From Nonomuraea antri (GTDB lineage Bacteria; Actinomycetota; Actinomycetes; Streptosporangiales; Streptosporangiaceae): DNA of 54,735 nucleotides. The stretch lies in assembly GCF_013283785.1 (NCBI RefSeq), contig NZ_JABCPZ010000048.1, positions 1 through 54,735 of the forward strand, written 5' to 3'. Positions 7,401 to 15,769 of the stretch are shown one piece after another. The notes beneath the pieces were generated by a model, which did no database searches, was not told the origin of the DNA, and saw nothing but the letters and a program-made list of their open reading frames with translations. The position numbers and the translations under genes are program-made. Each line of letters starts with the position of its first letter. The first letter of the stretch is position 1.

Positions 7401-7459
7401 ACTTTCCCAAAGAATTTTTGCAAAAATACTTTGGGAAAGTGGCTCGGCGGATTTACGCT
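7401..7459 (+). promoter_or_regulatory. 40-bp near-perfect palindrome with leaderless promoter
   Basis: Bases 7401-7440 read ACTTTCCCAAAG...CTTTGGGAAAGT with a second palindrome, ATTTTTGCAAAAAT, in the middle; only one base pair mismatches over 40 bp. A -35-like TTGGGA (7431-7436) lies in the right arm, and a -10-like TACGCT (7454-7459) lies 17 bp further, six bases before the ATG at 7466. This fits a leaderless transcript repressed by the dimeric regulator it encodes. Confidence 0.65.
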
Positions 7460-7465
7460 GCTCGC

Positions 7466-8122
7466 ATGGCCGGTGAAGAAGACAGGCGCGTCCTCGATCC
7501 CGAGCACGACGCCGCGGCGCTGAAGGCGCTCACGCACCCCCTGCGCATCCGGCTGCTCGGCCTGCTGCGCCAGGACGGGCCCGCCACCGCGAGCGAGCTC
7601 GCCGCCAGGACCGGCGAGACGTCCGCGTCCACCAGCTACCACCTGCGCGTGCTGGCGAAGTACGCGTTCGTCGCCGAGGCCGAGCACCGCGACAGGCGAG
7701 AGCGGCGCTGGCGGGCGGTGCACCGGGTGACGTCCTGGAGCAACAAGGCGATGGACGCCGCGCCGGAGAGCCGCGCCTTCGTGGGCTTCGCGCGGCGGCG
7801 TCAGATCGAGCACCTGGAGGCGTCGCTCGTCCGGCACGAGGGCGACCTCGCCGCCGGTCGGCTCGGCGAGGAGTGGCTGGAACCGTCGAACATCAGCGAC
7901 CTGCTGCTCCGGCTGACCCCCGAATCTCTCACCGAGCTGCGGCAGGCGCTCGATCGCAAGGTGGCGGAGCTGACCGCGCGCGACGCGGACGATCCGCGCG
8001 CCGCACAGGTCGTCTTCCTCACCGCGGGACTGCCGCTCGCCCCGTACGACCCGGCCGCCGGCCCCGAGGACGACCCAGCCGCCAACACGGAGAACGACGA
8101 GACGGACGGTGATCTGTCGTGA
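7466..8122 (+). CDS. ArsR-like winged-helix transcriptional regulator
   Basis: About 218 aa. The N-terminal ~90 residues are a winged helix of the ArsR/HTH_20 type (ALKALTHPLRIRLLGLLRQD, ATASELAARTGETSASTSYH, LRVLAKYAFVAEAE). The C-terminal half is helical (DLLLRLTPESLTELRQALDR) with an acidic tail, as in DUF-type extended ArsR proteins found before MFS genes. There is no Shine-Dalgarno, but TACGCT sits six bases before the ATG, so translation is probably leaderless. Its stop overlaps the GTG of the MFS gene by four bases (8119-8122), so regulator and transporter are coupled and probably autorepressed through the palindrome at 7401-7440. Confidence 0.88.
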   Translation: MAGEEDRRVLDPEHDAAALKALTHPLRIRLLGLLRQDGPATASELAARTGETSASTSYHLRVLAKYAFVAEAEHRDRRERRWRAVHRVTSWSNKAMDAAPESRAFVGFARRRQIEHLEASLVRHEGDLAAGRLGEEWLEPSNISDLLLRLTPESLTELRQALDRKVAELTARDADDPRAAQVVFLTAGLPLAPYDPAAGPEDDPAANTENDETDGDLS

Positions 8123-9447
8123 CCGAGCCGCTGGACCCGCGCGCCGCCCGCCGCCGTTACGCCACGGCCTGCGCCCTGTTCTGGTTCCCCGTCGGCATGA
8201 CGATCGCGCCGATGATCCTGCTGTTCACCGAACGCGGCATGTCACTCGCCGCCATCGCGGGCTTCTTCGCCGCGCACTCTCTCACCGCCGCCGCGCTGGA
8301 GCTGCCCACCGGCGGGCTGTCCGACGTGCTCGGCCGCAGAACCGTCCTGGCCGCTGCCGGGCTGCTGAATCTGACCGCGCTCGTCCTGCAGGGGCTGGGC
8401 ACGTCAGCCTGGGTGCTCACCTGCGGAATGATCCTCATGGGCGCGGGACGTGCGCTGTCCAGCGGGCCGGCCGAGGCCTGGTACGTCGACATCGTCCACG
8501 CGCGTTCCGGCTCGGCCGCCGACCTGCGTCCCGGGCTGGCCAGGGGGAAGGCCGCGACGTCGGCCGCGCTGGCCGTGGGCACGTTGCTCGGCGGCGCGGT
8601 GCCCTGGCTGCTGGCGTCCGGCCCGGACCTGGGCGCCCGGCTGGAGGAGGCGACGTCCGGGCTGGTCCTTCCGTTGTCGGTCCCGATGCTGCTGGCCGCT
8701 GCGGTCGAGGTGGTCTTCGTGCTGTATGTCCTGGCCGCGCTGCGTGAGCCCGCCCGGCCGGCGGCCACGGCGCGCGGGCTGCTGCGCGGCATCCCCGCCA
8801 CCGTCGCGGACGGGCTGCGGCTGGGCGCACGCGACGCGCTGGTCCGCCGCATCCTGCTCAGCGCGGGGGCCGCGGGCAGCGGGCTGGCCGCCGTCGAACT
8901 GCTCACCCCGGGCCGCGTGGCGACGCTGACCGGCGCGTCGGAGTCGGGCGCGGTGGTCTTCGCCATGCTGGCCTGCGCCGGTTTCGTCTGCTCGGGTCTC
9001 GGCAGTCACCTCGCGCCGCTCATCGCACGTCTCGCAGGGAGCGGGGAGCGTGCCGTCCTGGTCAGCCTGGGGATGAGCGCGAGCGGACTGTTACTCCTCG
9101 GCGCGACCGCGGCGGCCACCGGCCTGGTGGCGACGGTCCTCGCGGTCGCCGGCTACGCCCTGATCTACCTCGGACTCGGCAGCGCCGGCCCGAGCGAGAA
9201 CGACCTCCTGCACCGCCGGGTCACCAGCGCGGGACGCGCCACCGCCCTGTCCGTCCAGTCGCTGGCCCTGCAGCTGATCGGCGCGCTCACCGGGCTGCTC
9301 GTCGGCGTGTTGCCGCCGGGGCCGATTCCGTGGCTGCTGGGCGGGGTCGTCCTGGCCGCCGGGGCCCTGCTGTGGGTCCGCCGCAGCGGCCCGCCCGCCG
9401 CGACCGGCGCGACGCCGGCCCGGCACACCGACGCGGTCAACGGCTGA
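8119..9447 (+). CDS. MFS transporter, 12 helices
   Basis: 442 aa integral membrane protein. Twelve hydrophobic segments can be counted, in two bundles of six with a longer cytoplasmic loop around residues 215-235. Motif A-like sequence GGLSDVLGRRTVLAAAG between helices 2 and 3 is typical of MFS drug exporters. The GTG start overlaps the regulator stop. Linkage to the ArsR-like repressor suggests inducible efflux of a small toxic compound; the substrate cannot be told from sequence. Confidence 0.92.
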   Translation: MTEPLDPRAARRRYATACALFWFPVGMTIAPMILLFTERGMSLAAIAGFFAAHSLTAAALELPTGGLSDVLGRRTVLAAAGLLNLTALVLQGLGTSAWVLTCGMILMGAGRALSSGPAEAWYVDIVHARSGSAADLRPGLARGKAATSAALAVGTLLGGAVPWLLASGPDLGARLEEATSGLVLPLSVPMLLAAAVEVVFVLYVLAALREPARPAATARGLLRGIPATVADGLRLGARDALVRRILLSAGAAGSGLAAVELLTPGRVATLTGASESGAVVFAMLACAGFVCSGLGSHLAPLIARLAGSGERAVLVSLGMSASGLLLLGATAAATGLVATVLAVAGYALIYLGLGSAGPSENDLLHRRVTSAGRATALSVQSLALQLIGALTGLLVGVLPPGPIPWLLGGVVLAAGALLWVRRSGPPAATGATPARHTDAVNG

Positions 9448-9555
9448 GGGCATGAACACGCCGCCCGCCGGACGACGAGACGGTCGCAGCCGTGGCCGTT
9501 CCCATGAACCGTCTCCATAAGGCGTTCCCGTGAGGCGTGCATGCGGCGGGCGCCG

Positions 9556-10299
9556 TCAGTGCAGGCCGCGTTTTCCCGGCGTCCAGAACGGCTTGACCTT
9601 GATGGACGTGCGCGGCCAGTTCCGCTCGCGCACCAGGAAGTCGCGGACCAGCCGGCACGTCATGGCCTCCCCGGCCACGTAGGCGGCGCCGGCGTTGCCC
9701 GGCAGGTCCAGCTCGGCCACGGCCGCGAGCAGCACCGGGGACGAGGTGGCGGGCGCGCCGCGACGGTGGACGCGCCGCAACCGCGCCTGCCCGGGCATGG
9801 GCAGGTCGTGCTCGGGAGTCTCGCTCTCCAGCACCCCGAACACCCCGGACGCGCCGGTCAGGGCCCTGATCATCGGCCCGAACGCGGCGCTCGCGGTCTC
9901 GTCCCCGATGAAGACGTGGAAGTCGGCGTCCCTGGTGAAGAAGTCGCCCTGCGGCCACCAGAAGGTCACCCGCTCGCCCGGCCGGGCCGCCCGCGCCCAC
10001 CTCAGCCCGATGCCGTCCCCGGAATACAGGTGGACGCGCAGTTCGATCGCCTGTCTGGCGGCGTCGAGGTCCCAGATCGTGTAGGTGCGCAGCGTCTCGC
10101 CAGGACGCAGGATGCCCGACACCGACAACGGGTCCTTCAGCTGGATCCTGACGTGCTGGCCTGGGGTGAAGGGGAAGGCGACGGGCCGGTCGGTCTCCAG
10201 CCTGATCCGCCGCATCGTGGGCGTGACCTGCTCGGCGACGGTGATGGTGGCCTCCATCGCGTACTTGCCGAAGAGGCGGTCGCGCATCATGCGGGCCAT
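9556..10299 (-). CDS. siderophore-interacting protein (FAD-binding ferric reductase)
   Basis: 247 aa, SIP/ViuB family. The FAD domain carries TPGQHVRIQL and the R-x-Y-T flavin motif (LRTYTIWDLD, ~70-79). The NAD(P)H domain has IGDETASAAF (131-140), AYVAGEA and the typical C-terminal W-T/P-G-K-R (FWTPGKRGLH). It should reduce ferric siderophores in the cytoplasm to release iron. AAGGAG precedes the ATG at 10299. The promoter region holds three CTCTAA/TTAGAG half-sites (10308-10331). No siderophore biosynthesis genes or dedicated regulator lie next to it. Confidence 0.93.
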   Translation of the reverse strand: MARMMRDRLFGKYAMEATITVAEQVTPTMRRIRLETDRPVAFPFTPGQHVRIQLKDPLSVSGILRPGETLRTYTIWDLDAARQAIELRVHLYSGDGIGLRWARAARPGERVTFWWPQGDFFTRDADFHVFIGDETASAAFGPMIRALTGASGVFGVLESETPEHDLPMPGQARLRRVHRRGAPATSSPVLLAAVAELDLPGNAGAAYVAGEAMTCRLVRDFLVRERNWPRTSIKVKPFWTPGKRGLH

Positions 10300-10307
10300 C
10301 TCGCTCC

Positions 10308-10331
10308 TTAGAGGCTCTAAGCTAGTTAGAG
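10308..10331 (-). promoter_or_regulatory. three half-site operator before the siderophore-interacting gene
   Basis: TTAGAG (10308-10313), CTCTAA (10315-10320) and TTAGAG (10326-10331) form two overlapping inverted repeats with spacers of 1 and 5 bp, reaching into the Shine-Dalgarno. This looks like a repressor site. The resemblance to DtxR/IdeR boxes is partial at best. Confidence 0.45.
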
Positions 10332-10400
10332 TCATTAAGGAAACATAGACCCCGTAAGATGTCAACGCCGATGCCGATTCAGGTCCCGCACGGCAACTGA

Positions 10401-11492
10401 TCAGGACACCGACCCCATGTCCGGCAGTCGTACCGTCACGGCGAGGCCGCCGCCGGCGCGGGGGACGGCTTCGATCGTGCCGCCGTGGACGCGTGTGATG
10501 GCGGCCACGATCGACAGGCCGAGGCCCGCGCCGGACACCGACTCGGTACGGTCGCCGGTGAGGCGCCGGAACGGCTCGAACAGCGATGACACCACCTCGT
10601 GGGCGATCTCCCGCCCGGTGTTCTCCACGGTGAGGACCGCGCCTCCATCGCCCGTTCCGGTCCGGACGGCGATGAACCTGCGCCGGTCGTTGTACTTCTC
10701 GGCGTTCTCCACGAGATTCGCGATCAACCGCTCGACCAGAACGGGATCGCCGGAGGTGAGGGCCGGTGACAGGTCCGCCGTCGCGCCGGGGTGCTCGCAG
10801 AGGGCACGCCGGGCCAGGTCGGCCAGATCGACGGGCTCCGCGTTGGTCGGCGTGTGTTCTGCCGCGGCCAGCATCAGGAGTCCGTCGATGAGCCGATGCT
10901 GGCGGCTGTTGGAGGCGAGGAGTTCGTCCCGGGCCTCCAGCAGTTCCTCGGGAAGTTCGGCGAACGCCACCTGCAGCAGCGCCCGGTCCAGCGCCAGGGG
11001 TGTCTTGAGCTCGTGGGAGGCGTTGGCGGCGAACCGGCGCTGAGCGTCGGCCGAGCGTTCGAGCCGGTCGAGCATGTCGTCGAAGGTGTCGGCGAGCTCC
11101 TTGAGCTCATCGTCGGGGCCCTGCATCGCGATCCGCTGATGGAGGTTGGACAGGGACAGCCGGCGGGCCGTGGCGGTGACGCTGCGAATCGGACGCAGGA
11201 CGCGTCCGGCCAGCCACCAGCCCAGGATCACCGAGACCACCGTCAGGACGGCGATGATGACCGCGGTGGCGGCCCATTGGTACCTCAGGAGTTCATACCG
11301 CAGCCGAAGGTCGCCTTCGAACACCGCTTCCTGGTCGACCTCGCCCCAGGTCGGCGCCCCCGCGGCCGAGGGCTGCGGTGCTCGGCCCGTGACGGAGACG
11401 CTCACCCCAAACGCGCTGCTGAGCAGCAGGTTCACCGCGAGCAGCATGACCACGGCCAAGATGAGGAAGGGGCTGGCATAGAGCGCGGTCAG
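10401..11492 (-). CDS. OmpR-system sensor histidine kinase (HAMP, HisKA)
   Basis: About 363 aa. Two membrane helices (~1-30 and 72-95) flank an extracellular loop. HAMP follows (GRVLRPIRSVTATARRLS), then HisKA with His160 (FAANASHELKTPLAL) and HATPase_c (NLVENAEKYN, SGAGLGLSIV). The start is puzzling: between the regulator stop and residue 12 there is no in-frame ATG, GTG or TTG. A CTG at 11492 overlaps the regulator TGA (CTGA) exactly where the other genes of this operon use ATGA/GTGA, so I start there. TTG 11459 and GTG 11453 are alternatives but cut into the first helix. It partners the regulator at 11489-12178. Confidence 0.88.
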   Translation of the reverse strand: MTALYASPFLILAVVMLLAVNLLLSSAFGVSVSVTGRAPQPSAAGAPTWGEVDQEAVFEGDLRLRYELLRYQWAATAVIIAVLTVVSVILGWWLAGRVLRPIRSVTATARRLSLSNLHQRIAMQGPDDELKELADTFDDMLDRLERSADAQRRFAANASHELKTPLALDRALLQVAFAELPEELLEARDELLASNSRQHRLIDGLLMLAAAEHTPTNAEPVDLADLARRALCEHPGATADLSPALTSGDPVLVERLIANLVENAEKYNDRRRFIAVRTGTGDGGAVLTVENTGREIAHEVVSSLFEPFRRLTGDRTESVSGAGLGLSIVAAITRVHGGTIEAVPRAGGGLAVTVRLPDMGSVS

Positions 11493-12178
11493 CCGGACCC
11501 TGACGGTGCTCCGTGGCCAGGGTCGACGAGACGGTAGCCCGCTCCGATCACGGTTTGGATCACCGGTGGCGGTCCCAGCTTCTTGCGCAACGTCGCCACC
11601 GTGACCCGCACGGAGTTGGTGAAGTAGTCGACGTTCTCGTCCCATGCCTTCTCCAGCAGATCCTCGACACTGACGACGCTTCCGCCCGAGCGCATGAAGA
11701 CCTCCAGGACCGTGAACTCCTTGGGGCTCAGAGCCACGTAGCGCCCGTTGCGATGCACTTCGTGGTGGGCGGGGTCCAGGGTGATGCCCGCCATCCGCAG
11801 AACCGGCTGGAGCCGGGTCGGCACCCGCCGTGCCAGGGCTCGGATCCGGGCGACGAGCTCGGGAAAGTCGAAGGGCTTGGCGAGGTAGTCGTCGGAACCC
11901 AGGCTCAGCCCCTCCACCTTCGACCACAGGTCACCGGCGGCGGTGAGCATGATGATCCGTGCGGGGACCTGCGCCTCCAGCAGCCTCCGGCAGACATCGT
12001 CACCGTGGATCTCGGGTAGGTCCCGATCGAGCACGATCACGTCGTATTCGTTGGTCATCGCCCGTTCCAGGGCCGCGTCCCCGTCATAGACGACGTCCAC
12101 GGCCATCCGGGCCTTGCGCAGCCCGGCGCCGATGATGTCGGCCAGGCCTTTCTCATCTTCGGCGACCAGCACGCGCAT
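11489..12178 (-). CDS. OmpR/CutR-type response regulator
   Basis: 229 aa. Receiver with acidic residues at 7-9, phospho-acceptor Asp51 (VIVLDRDLPEIHG), Thr79 region (IIMLTA) and Lys (DDYLAKPFDFPEL). The C-terminal winged helix is of OmpR type (YVALSPKEFTVLEVFMRSGG, NSVRVTVATLRKKLG, VIQTVIGAGYRLV). It lies 37 bp downstream of the ABC permease and overlaps the kinase. It resembles the regulator at 52124-52798 closely in the DNA-binding domain. Likely target: the AACTCA direct repeat with 11-bp period at 15651-15667, in front of the whole operon. Confidence 0.94.
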   Translation of the reverse strand: MRVLVAEDEKGLADIIGAGLRKARMAVDVVYDGDAALERAMTNEYDVIVLDRDLPEIHGDDVCRRLLEAQVPARIIMLTAAGDLWSKVEGLSLGSDDYLAKPFDFPELVARIRALARRVPTRLQPVLRMAGITLDPAHHEVHRNGRYVALSPKEFTVLEVFMRSGGSVVSVEDLLEKAWDENVDYFTNSVRVTVATLRKKLGPPPVIQTVIGAGYRLVDPGHGAPSGSG

Positions 12179-12215
12179 GTCCGATGCTCCCGGATGTCGG
12201 TCGTCATGGTACGTC

Positions 12216-13418
12216 TCAGGCGGACAGGGCCAGCGTCGGCGACATCCGAGCGGCCCGCATCGCCGGGTAGAGTCCGGCGATGGCGCCGACGGCGAGCGTG
12301 GCGCCGAGTCCGCCGCCGATCACCCACGTGGGCACGACCGGCGGCAATCCTTGTGTCAGCGCGAACCCGATGGTGCCGGCCACTCCCAGCAGCGAGCCGG
12401 TGAGCCCGCCCGCCCCGGCCAGAATCAGGGATTCGGCGAGAAACTGGATGCGTACCTGGGCGGTGGTGGCCCCGAGCGCGCGACGCAGGCCGATCTCACG
12501 ACGCCGCTCCAGTACCGAGATGATCATCGTGTTGGCGATGCCGACCCCGCCCACCAGCAGGGCCACGCCGCCGACACCGAGCAACAGGCTGGTGAACGCC
12601 CCCGCCACCGCGGCCCTCGCCTCCAGAGCGTCGGAGGGGCGGCTGACCGTGACCTCTTCCGGATGCTCCGGGTTCGCCGCGTGATTCAGCAACGCCCTGA
12701 CCTCCGTGACCTTCTCCTCAGCGATCTTCGTGTAGACCAGGGTCGGGTGTCCATCGAAACCGAGGAAGGCATCCGCCGCGGCGAAGCCGACCAGCGCGGC
12801 CACGTCGACGTCCGCCGCCAGTGGCGATTCGGCCAGGACCCCGATCACCGTCCACCACTGGCCGTTGATCCACACCGGGTCTCCCGCGGTGGCGGCGAGC
12901 CGTGTGGCGGCCGTGGATCCCAGCACCACGGAGCGTTGTGCCGCGGTGGCCGCATCGTGCCACCTTCCGCTGCGGACAGGGGTCCGCAGGACCTCCAGCA
13001 GATCCAGGGACGTGGCGCGGACCTGAAGGCCACCGGTGCGCGTCGAAGGGATGCGATCGTTGCGGTAGACGGCCTCGCCGGTGTCACCGGTCTGACCGGT
13101 CATGGCGACATGCTCCACGCCCCGGATCATCCGGCCCGCGTTCTTCGGCAGCCTGGCCTTCTTCCCGGAGAACTGCTTGCCGGGGGCGACGGTCAACATG
13201 TTCGTCCCCAGCTCGTCCAGGGTCTCCATGACGCGAGCCTGGCTGGAGGAGGAGATGCCCAGCACCGCCACCATGGTCGCGATGCCGATGGCGATCCCCA
13301 ACGCCGACAGCACGGCCCGCGTGGGCCGGGCGCGCAGCCCCGCCACACCCACCCGCGCCACGTCCTCCAGGTTCATCCGGGCCGGGGTCAGCCGTGCTCC
13401 GCCGATCCGATCCGTCAT
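12216..13418 (-). CDS. MacB/FtsX-type ABC transporter permease
   Basis: 400 aa. MacB topology: one N-terminal membrane helix (~25-50, [17 protein letters not shown]), a large extracellular domain (MacB_PCD, ~60-270) and an FtsX domain with three C-terminal helices ([57 protein letters not shown]). The motif [15 protein letters not shown] marks the cytoplasmic coupling helix. It overlaps the ATPase by four bases and works with the adaptor and lipoprotein encoded upstream, probably as a mechanotransmission-type extruder or envelope stress module rather than a channel. Confidence 0.93.
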   Translation of the reverse strand: MTDRIGGARLTPARMNLEDVARVGVAGLRARPTRAVLSALGIAIGIATMVAVLGISSSSQARVMETLDELGTNMLTVAPGKQFSGKKARLPKNAGRMIRGVEHVAMTGQTGDTGEAVYRNDRIPSTRTGGLQVRATSLDLLEVLRTPVRSGRWHDAATAAQRSVVLGSTAATRLAATAGDPVWINGQWWTVIGVLAESPLAADVDVAALVGFAAADAFLGFDGHPTLVYTKIAEEKVTEVRALLNHAANPEHPEEVTVSRPSDALEARAAVAGAFTSLLLGVGGVALLVGGVGIANTMIISVLERRREIGLRRALGATTAQVRIQFLAESLILAGAGGLTGSLLGVAGTIGFALTQGLPPVVPTWVIGGGLGATLAVGAIAGLYPAMRAARMSPTLALSA

Positions 13419-14107
13419 CGGAGAGCTCCCGTCTCGCCGGACTCATCCGTGACGACCAGGCCGTCACGGATGTGGATCCGGCGTGGCGCGGCGGCCGCGA
13501 CCTCCAGGTCGTGCGTGATGATCACCACGGTGGCGCCGGCGGCGTTCAGATTCCGCAACGTCGCGAGAACCTCCGCCCCCGATGCGGTGTCAAGGTTGCC
13601 GGTCGGCTCATCGGCCAGCACCAGCGACGGCTCCCCGACCACGGCGCGGGCCACGGCGACCCGCTGCCGCTCCCCGCCCGACATCTGATTCGATCGGTGC
13701 TCCAGCCGACCCGCCAGGCCGACACGCTCCAATGCCGCACCCGCCCGCCGCCGGCGTTCACGCCGCGCCACCCCGGCATACAGCAAACCGTCAGCGACGT
13801 TGTCGAGAGCGGAGACTCCGTCCGCGAGGTGGAACTGCTGGAAGACGAACCCGATGTGCTGGGCGCGCAGCGCGGACAGCTCGTGATCGCTCAGCTGCGC
13901 CACGTCGTAGCCGGCGATGCGCACCTGGCCCCGCGTCGGCCGGTCCAAGGTGCCGATCATGTTGAGCAGGGTCGATTTGCCCGACCCGGAAGGGCCGACC
14001 ATGGCGACCAGTTCTCCGGTGTCCACGCGCAGATCCACTCCTCGCAGCGCCAGGACGCCACCGGGAAACTCCTTGGTCACCTTGCTCAGCTCGACGACGG
14101 CGGTCAT
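13415..14107 (-). CDS. MacB/LolD-type ABC transporter ATP-binding protein
   Basis: 230 aa. Walker [10 protein letters not shown] (38-46), Q-loop FVFQQFHL, signature MSGGE (142-146), Walker B LVLADEP (162-168), switch His in VVIITHD. The sequence [14 protein letters not shown] is characteristic of the LolD/MacB/FtsE class. Overlaps by four bases with both the adaptor upstream and the permease downstream, so the subunits are made in fixed proportion. Confidence 0.95.
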   Translation of the reverse strand: MTAVVELSKVTKEFPGGVLALRGVDLRVDTGELVAMVGPSGSGKSTLLNMIGTLDRPTRGQVRIAGYDVAQLSDHELSALRAQHIGFVFQQFHLADGVSALDNVADGLLYAGVARRERRRRAGAALERVGLAGRLEHRSNQMSGGERQRVAVARAVVGEPSLVLADEPTGNLDTASGAEVLATLRNLNAAGATVVIITHDLEVAAAAPRRIHIRDGLVVTDESGETGALR

Positions 14108-15144
14108 GGCTTGGGAACCTCGACTCTCACGCCCTCCGACACGCCGGCACCAGAGATCTCGACGCGGCTCCCGATGAACAGGCCCGTCTCGACCGGCACC
14201 ACCCGCCGGGTTCCGCCCTGCACCACCCGCACACCGTACTGGCCGCCTTCTCGCGCGATCAGTGCCTCGACCGGCACCGACAGCACGTCCTCGCGGCGCC
14301 CGGTTCGCAGCTCGACCGTGACCGGCGCCTGATCCAGCCTGCCCAGTTCGCCGCCGACCTTGACGATGACCTCGATCGTCGCCGGACTGTCCGCATCGTT
14401 CCCGGGCCGTGCGACGGTCCCGACGGAGGAGATCGTTCCGGCGATCTTGCTGCCGTCCGGCAGTTGCACCCTCACCCTGGCGCCCTTTCGAGCGAATCGC
14501 AGGTTGGAGGTCTCCAGTTCGATGGTGACAGCCCGTTCGGTCCTGGTCGTCGTCACCACCGAACCTTCAGCGGCATCCCCCGCCTGCTTGGTGTTCTCCG
14601 CGATCCGAAGCGCGCCCCTCGAGAAGAGCACTTGGCTCACCTCCGCCCTGCCCGTCGCCACCAACCCCTTGTCGCGCTGCCAGGCCCACACCGCCCGTGC
14701 GGTCACCGCGGTGAAGGTCTTGTCGACCGTGCCGGGCTTGTATCCCAGCTTGACCAGGTTCTGCTCCAGCTGCCGGACATCCGGGCCGGTGGCGCCGACA
14801 CCAAGGCGCCGATACATCGGGACGGCGCCGTACATCAGGAACACCGGTTCGCCCGCCACCTCGTACAGCCGGCCGCCCCGGCGCACCACCGTCCCCTCGG
14901 CGCGGGTGGCCGTGACCACCCCGCCGGCGCGGTTCGGCTGGATGCGGCGGCCGGCGTACCCGAGGGTGCCGCTGACCTGTTTGGTGTCCACCATGTCGGA
15001 CCGGGTGATCGGCACGGACGTCGCCTGCGCACCGTCGGGGCTCGTCGCCGGCGCCGCCGTACGACCGGGGAGGTTCATGAACCCGACCACGGCCCCGCTT
15101 CCGATCACCGCCGCGCCGCTCAGCAGCACCGCCGTGCGCCTCAC
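14104..15144 (-). CDS. membrane-anchored peptidoglycan-binding adaptor of an ABC system
   Basis: About 346 aa. The GTG at 15144 overlaps the lipoprotein stop (GTGA). An N-terminal helix (~4-24) anchors it; residues ~112-165 form a peptidoglycan-binding domain 1 ([20 protein letters not shown], then [20 protein letters not shown]). The C-terminal half resembles HlyD/RND adaptor beta domains ([39 protein letters not shown]). This actinomycete adaptor type normally sits with MacB-like transporters and links them to the cell wall. What is exported or signalled is not known. Confidence 0.88.
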   Translation of the reverse strand: MRRTAVLLSGAAVIGSGAVVGFMNLPGRTAAPATSPDGAQATSVPITRSDMVDTKQVSGTLGYAGRRIQPNRAGGVVTATRAEGTVVRRGGRLYEVAGEPVFLMYGAVPMYRRLGVGATGPDVRQLEQNLVKLGYKPGTVDKTFTAVTARAVWAWQRDKGLVATGRAEVSQVLFSRGALRIAENTKQAGDAAEGSVVTTTRTERAVTIELETSNLRFARKGARVRVQLPDGSKIAGTISSVGTVARPGNDADSPATIEVIVKVGGELGRLDQAPVTVELRTGRREDVLSVPVEALIAREGGQYGVRVVQGGTRRVVPVETGLFIGSRVEISGAGVSEGVRVEVPKP

Positions 15145-15596
15145 TCGGAGTTCCCGGGAGCCTGCTCCTTGCACGCCTGCTGCGCCTGCTGAACCACCGG
15201 CGTGTCCTCGGTCATCCCGTCCGGCAGCTTCACGGCGACACCGCCGTCGGGATCCTGCTTCGGGTCCGGCATGTCGACTCCCGCCTCGCGCATGCACGCG
15301 ACGTACTTGAGCGCGGTGTCCATCGCCTGCTTCTTGTCCTCGGGCGACATCTCCTCACCGGCCGGGGCGTACTGCTTGCAGGCCGACTTGGCCGCGTTGC
15401 TCTTCTCCGGGGAGTCCGCCTTGATGTCCAGCCCGTCGCTCCGCTCCGTGACGGTGAGACCCTGATCCCGCAGGCACGCCGCGTACTTCGCCTGATCACC
15501 GGAGTTTCCCCGCGCCCCGGGGCCGTCGCCGCATGAGACGAGCACCAGTGAGGCAGCCAGGAGGGCTGCTCCCTTCAGGGCAATCTTCATGTTCGC
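15141..15596 (-). CDS. small Cys-containing lipoprotein, first gene of the ABC-two-component operon
   Basis: About 151 aa. Signal MANMKIALKGAALLAASLVL with lipobox LVSC (Cys23), then a soluble domain with four more cysteines arranged in two similar CxxxxG-like repeats (KYAACLRDQGLTV and KYVACMREAGVDM), so the mature part appears to be an internal duplication. Similar small lipoproteins occur at the head of such adaptor-ABC operons and may be the sensory or cargo-binding component. ATGs at 15611 and 15590 are alternative starts. The gene couples to the adaptor by a four-base overlap. Confidence 0.82.
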   Translation of the reverse strand, partial: ANMKIALKGAALLAASLVLVSCGDGPGARGNSGDQAKYAACLRDQGLTVTERSDGLDIKADSPEKSNAAKSACKQYAPAGEEMSPEDKKQAMDTALKYVACMREAGVDMPDPKQDPDGGVAVKLPDGMTEDTPVVQQAQQACKEQAPGNSE

Positions 15597-15650
15597 CATG
15601 CCCCGCAGCATGCTGGACGAGGGTTTAAGAGAAGCTAACCGGATTTGCTG

Positions 15651-15667
15651 AACTCATCTTTAACTCA
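15651..15667 (-). promoter_or_regulatory. OmpR-type direct repeat upstream of the lipoprotein-ABC operon
   Basis: AACTCA at 15651-15656 and 15662-15667 (TGAGTT on the coding strand) repeat with an 11-bp period, the spacing of tandem OmpR/PhoB-family sites. It lies about 55 bp before the first gene of an operon that itself encodes an OmpR-type regulator, so autoregulation is likely. Confidence 0.5.
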
Positions 15668-15769
15668 GGCCGCCATCCGAGCTCGACTACTGTCGTATGT
15701 ACGGCCTGCTGTGCATGGAGGTCCTGCGCCGATCTCGAACCGGTCCACGGGGCTCGGCGTCGACGGGCG

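Noticed and set aside
11493..11927. N-terminal extension of the kinase at 10401
   Set aside because: It lies inside the response regulator gene in another frame and reads as Arg/Gly/Pro-rich shadow sequence.
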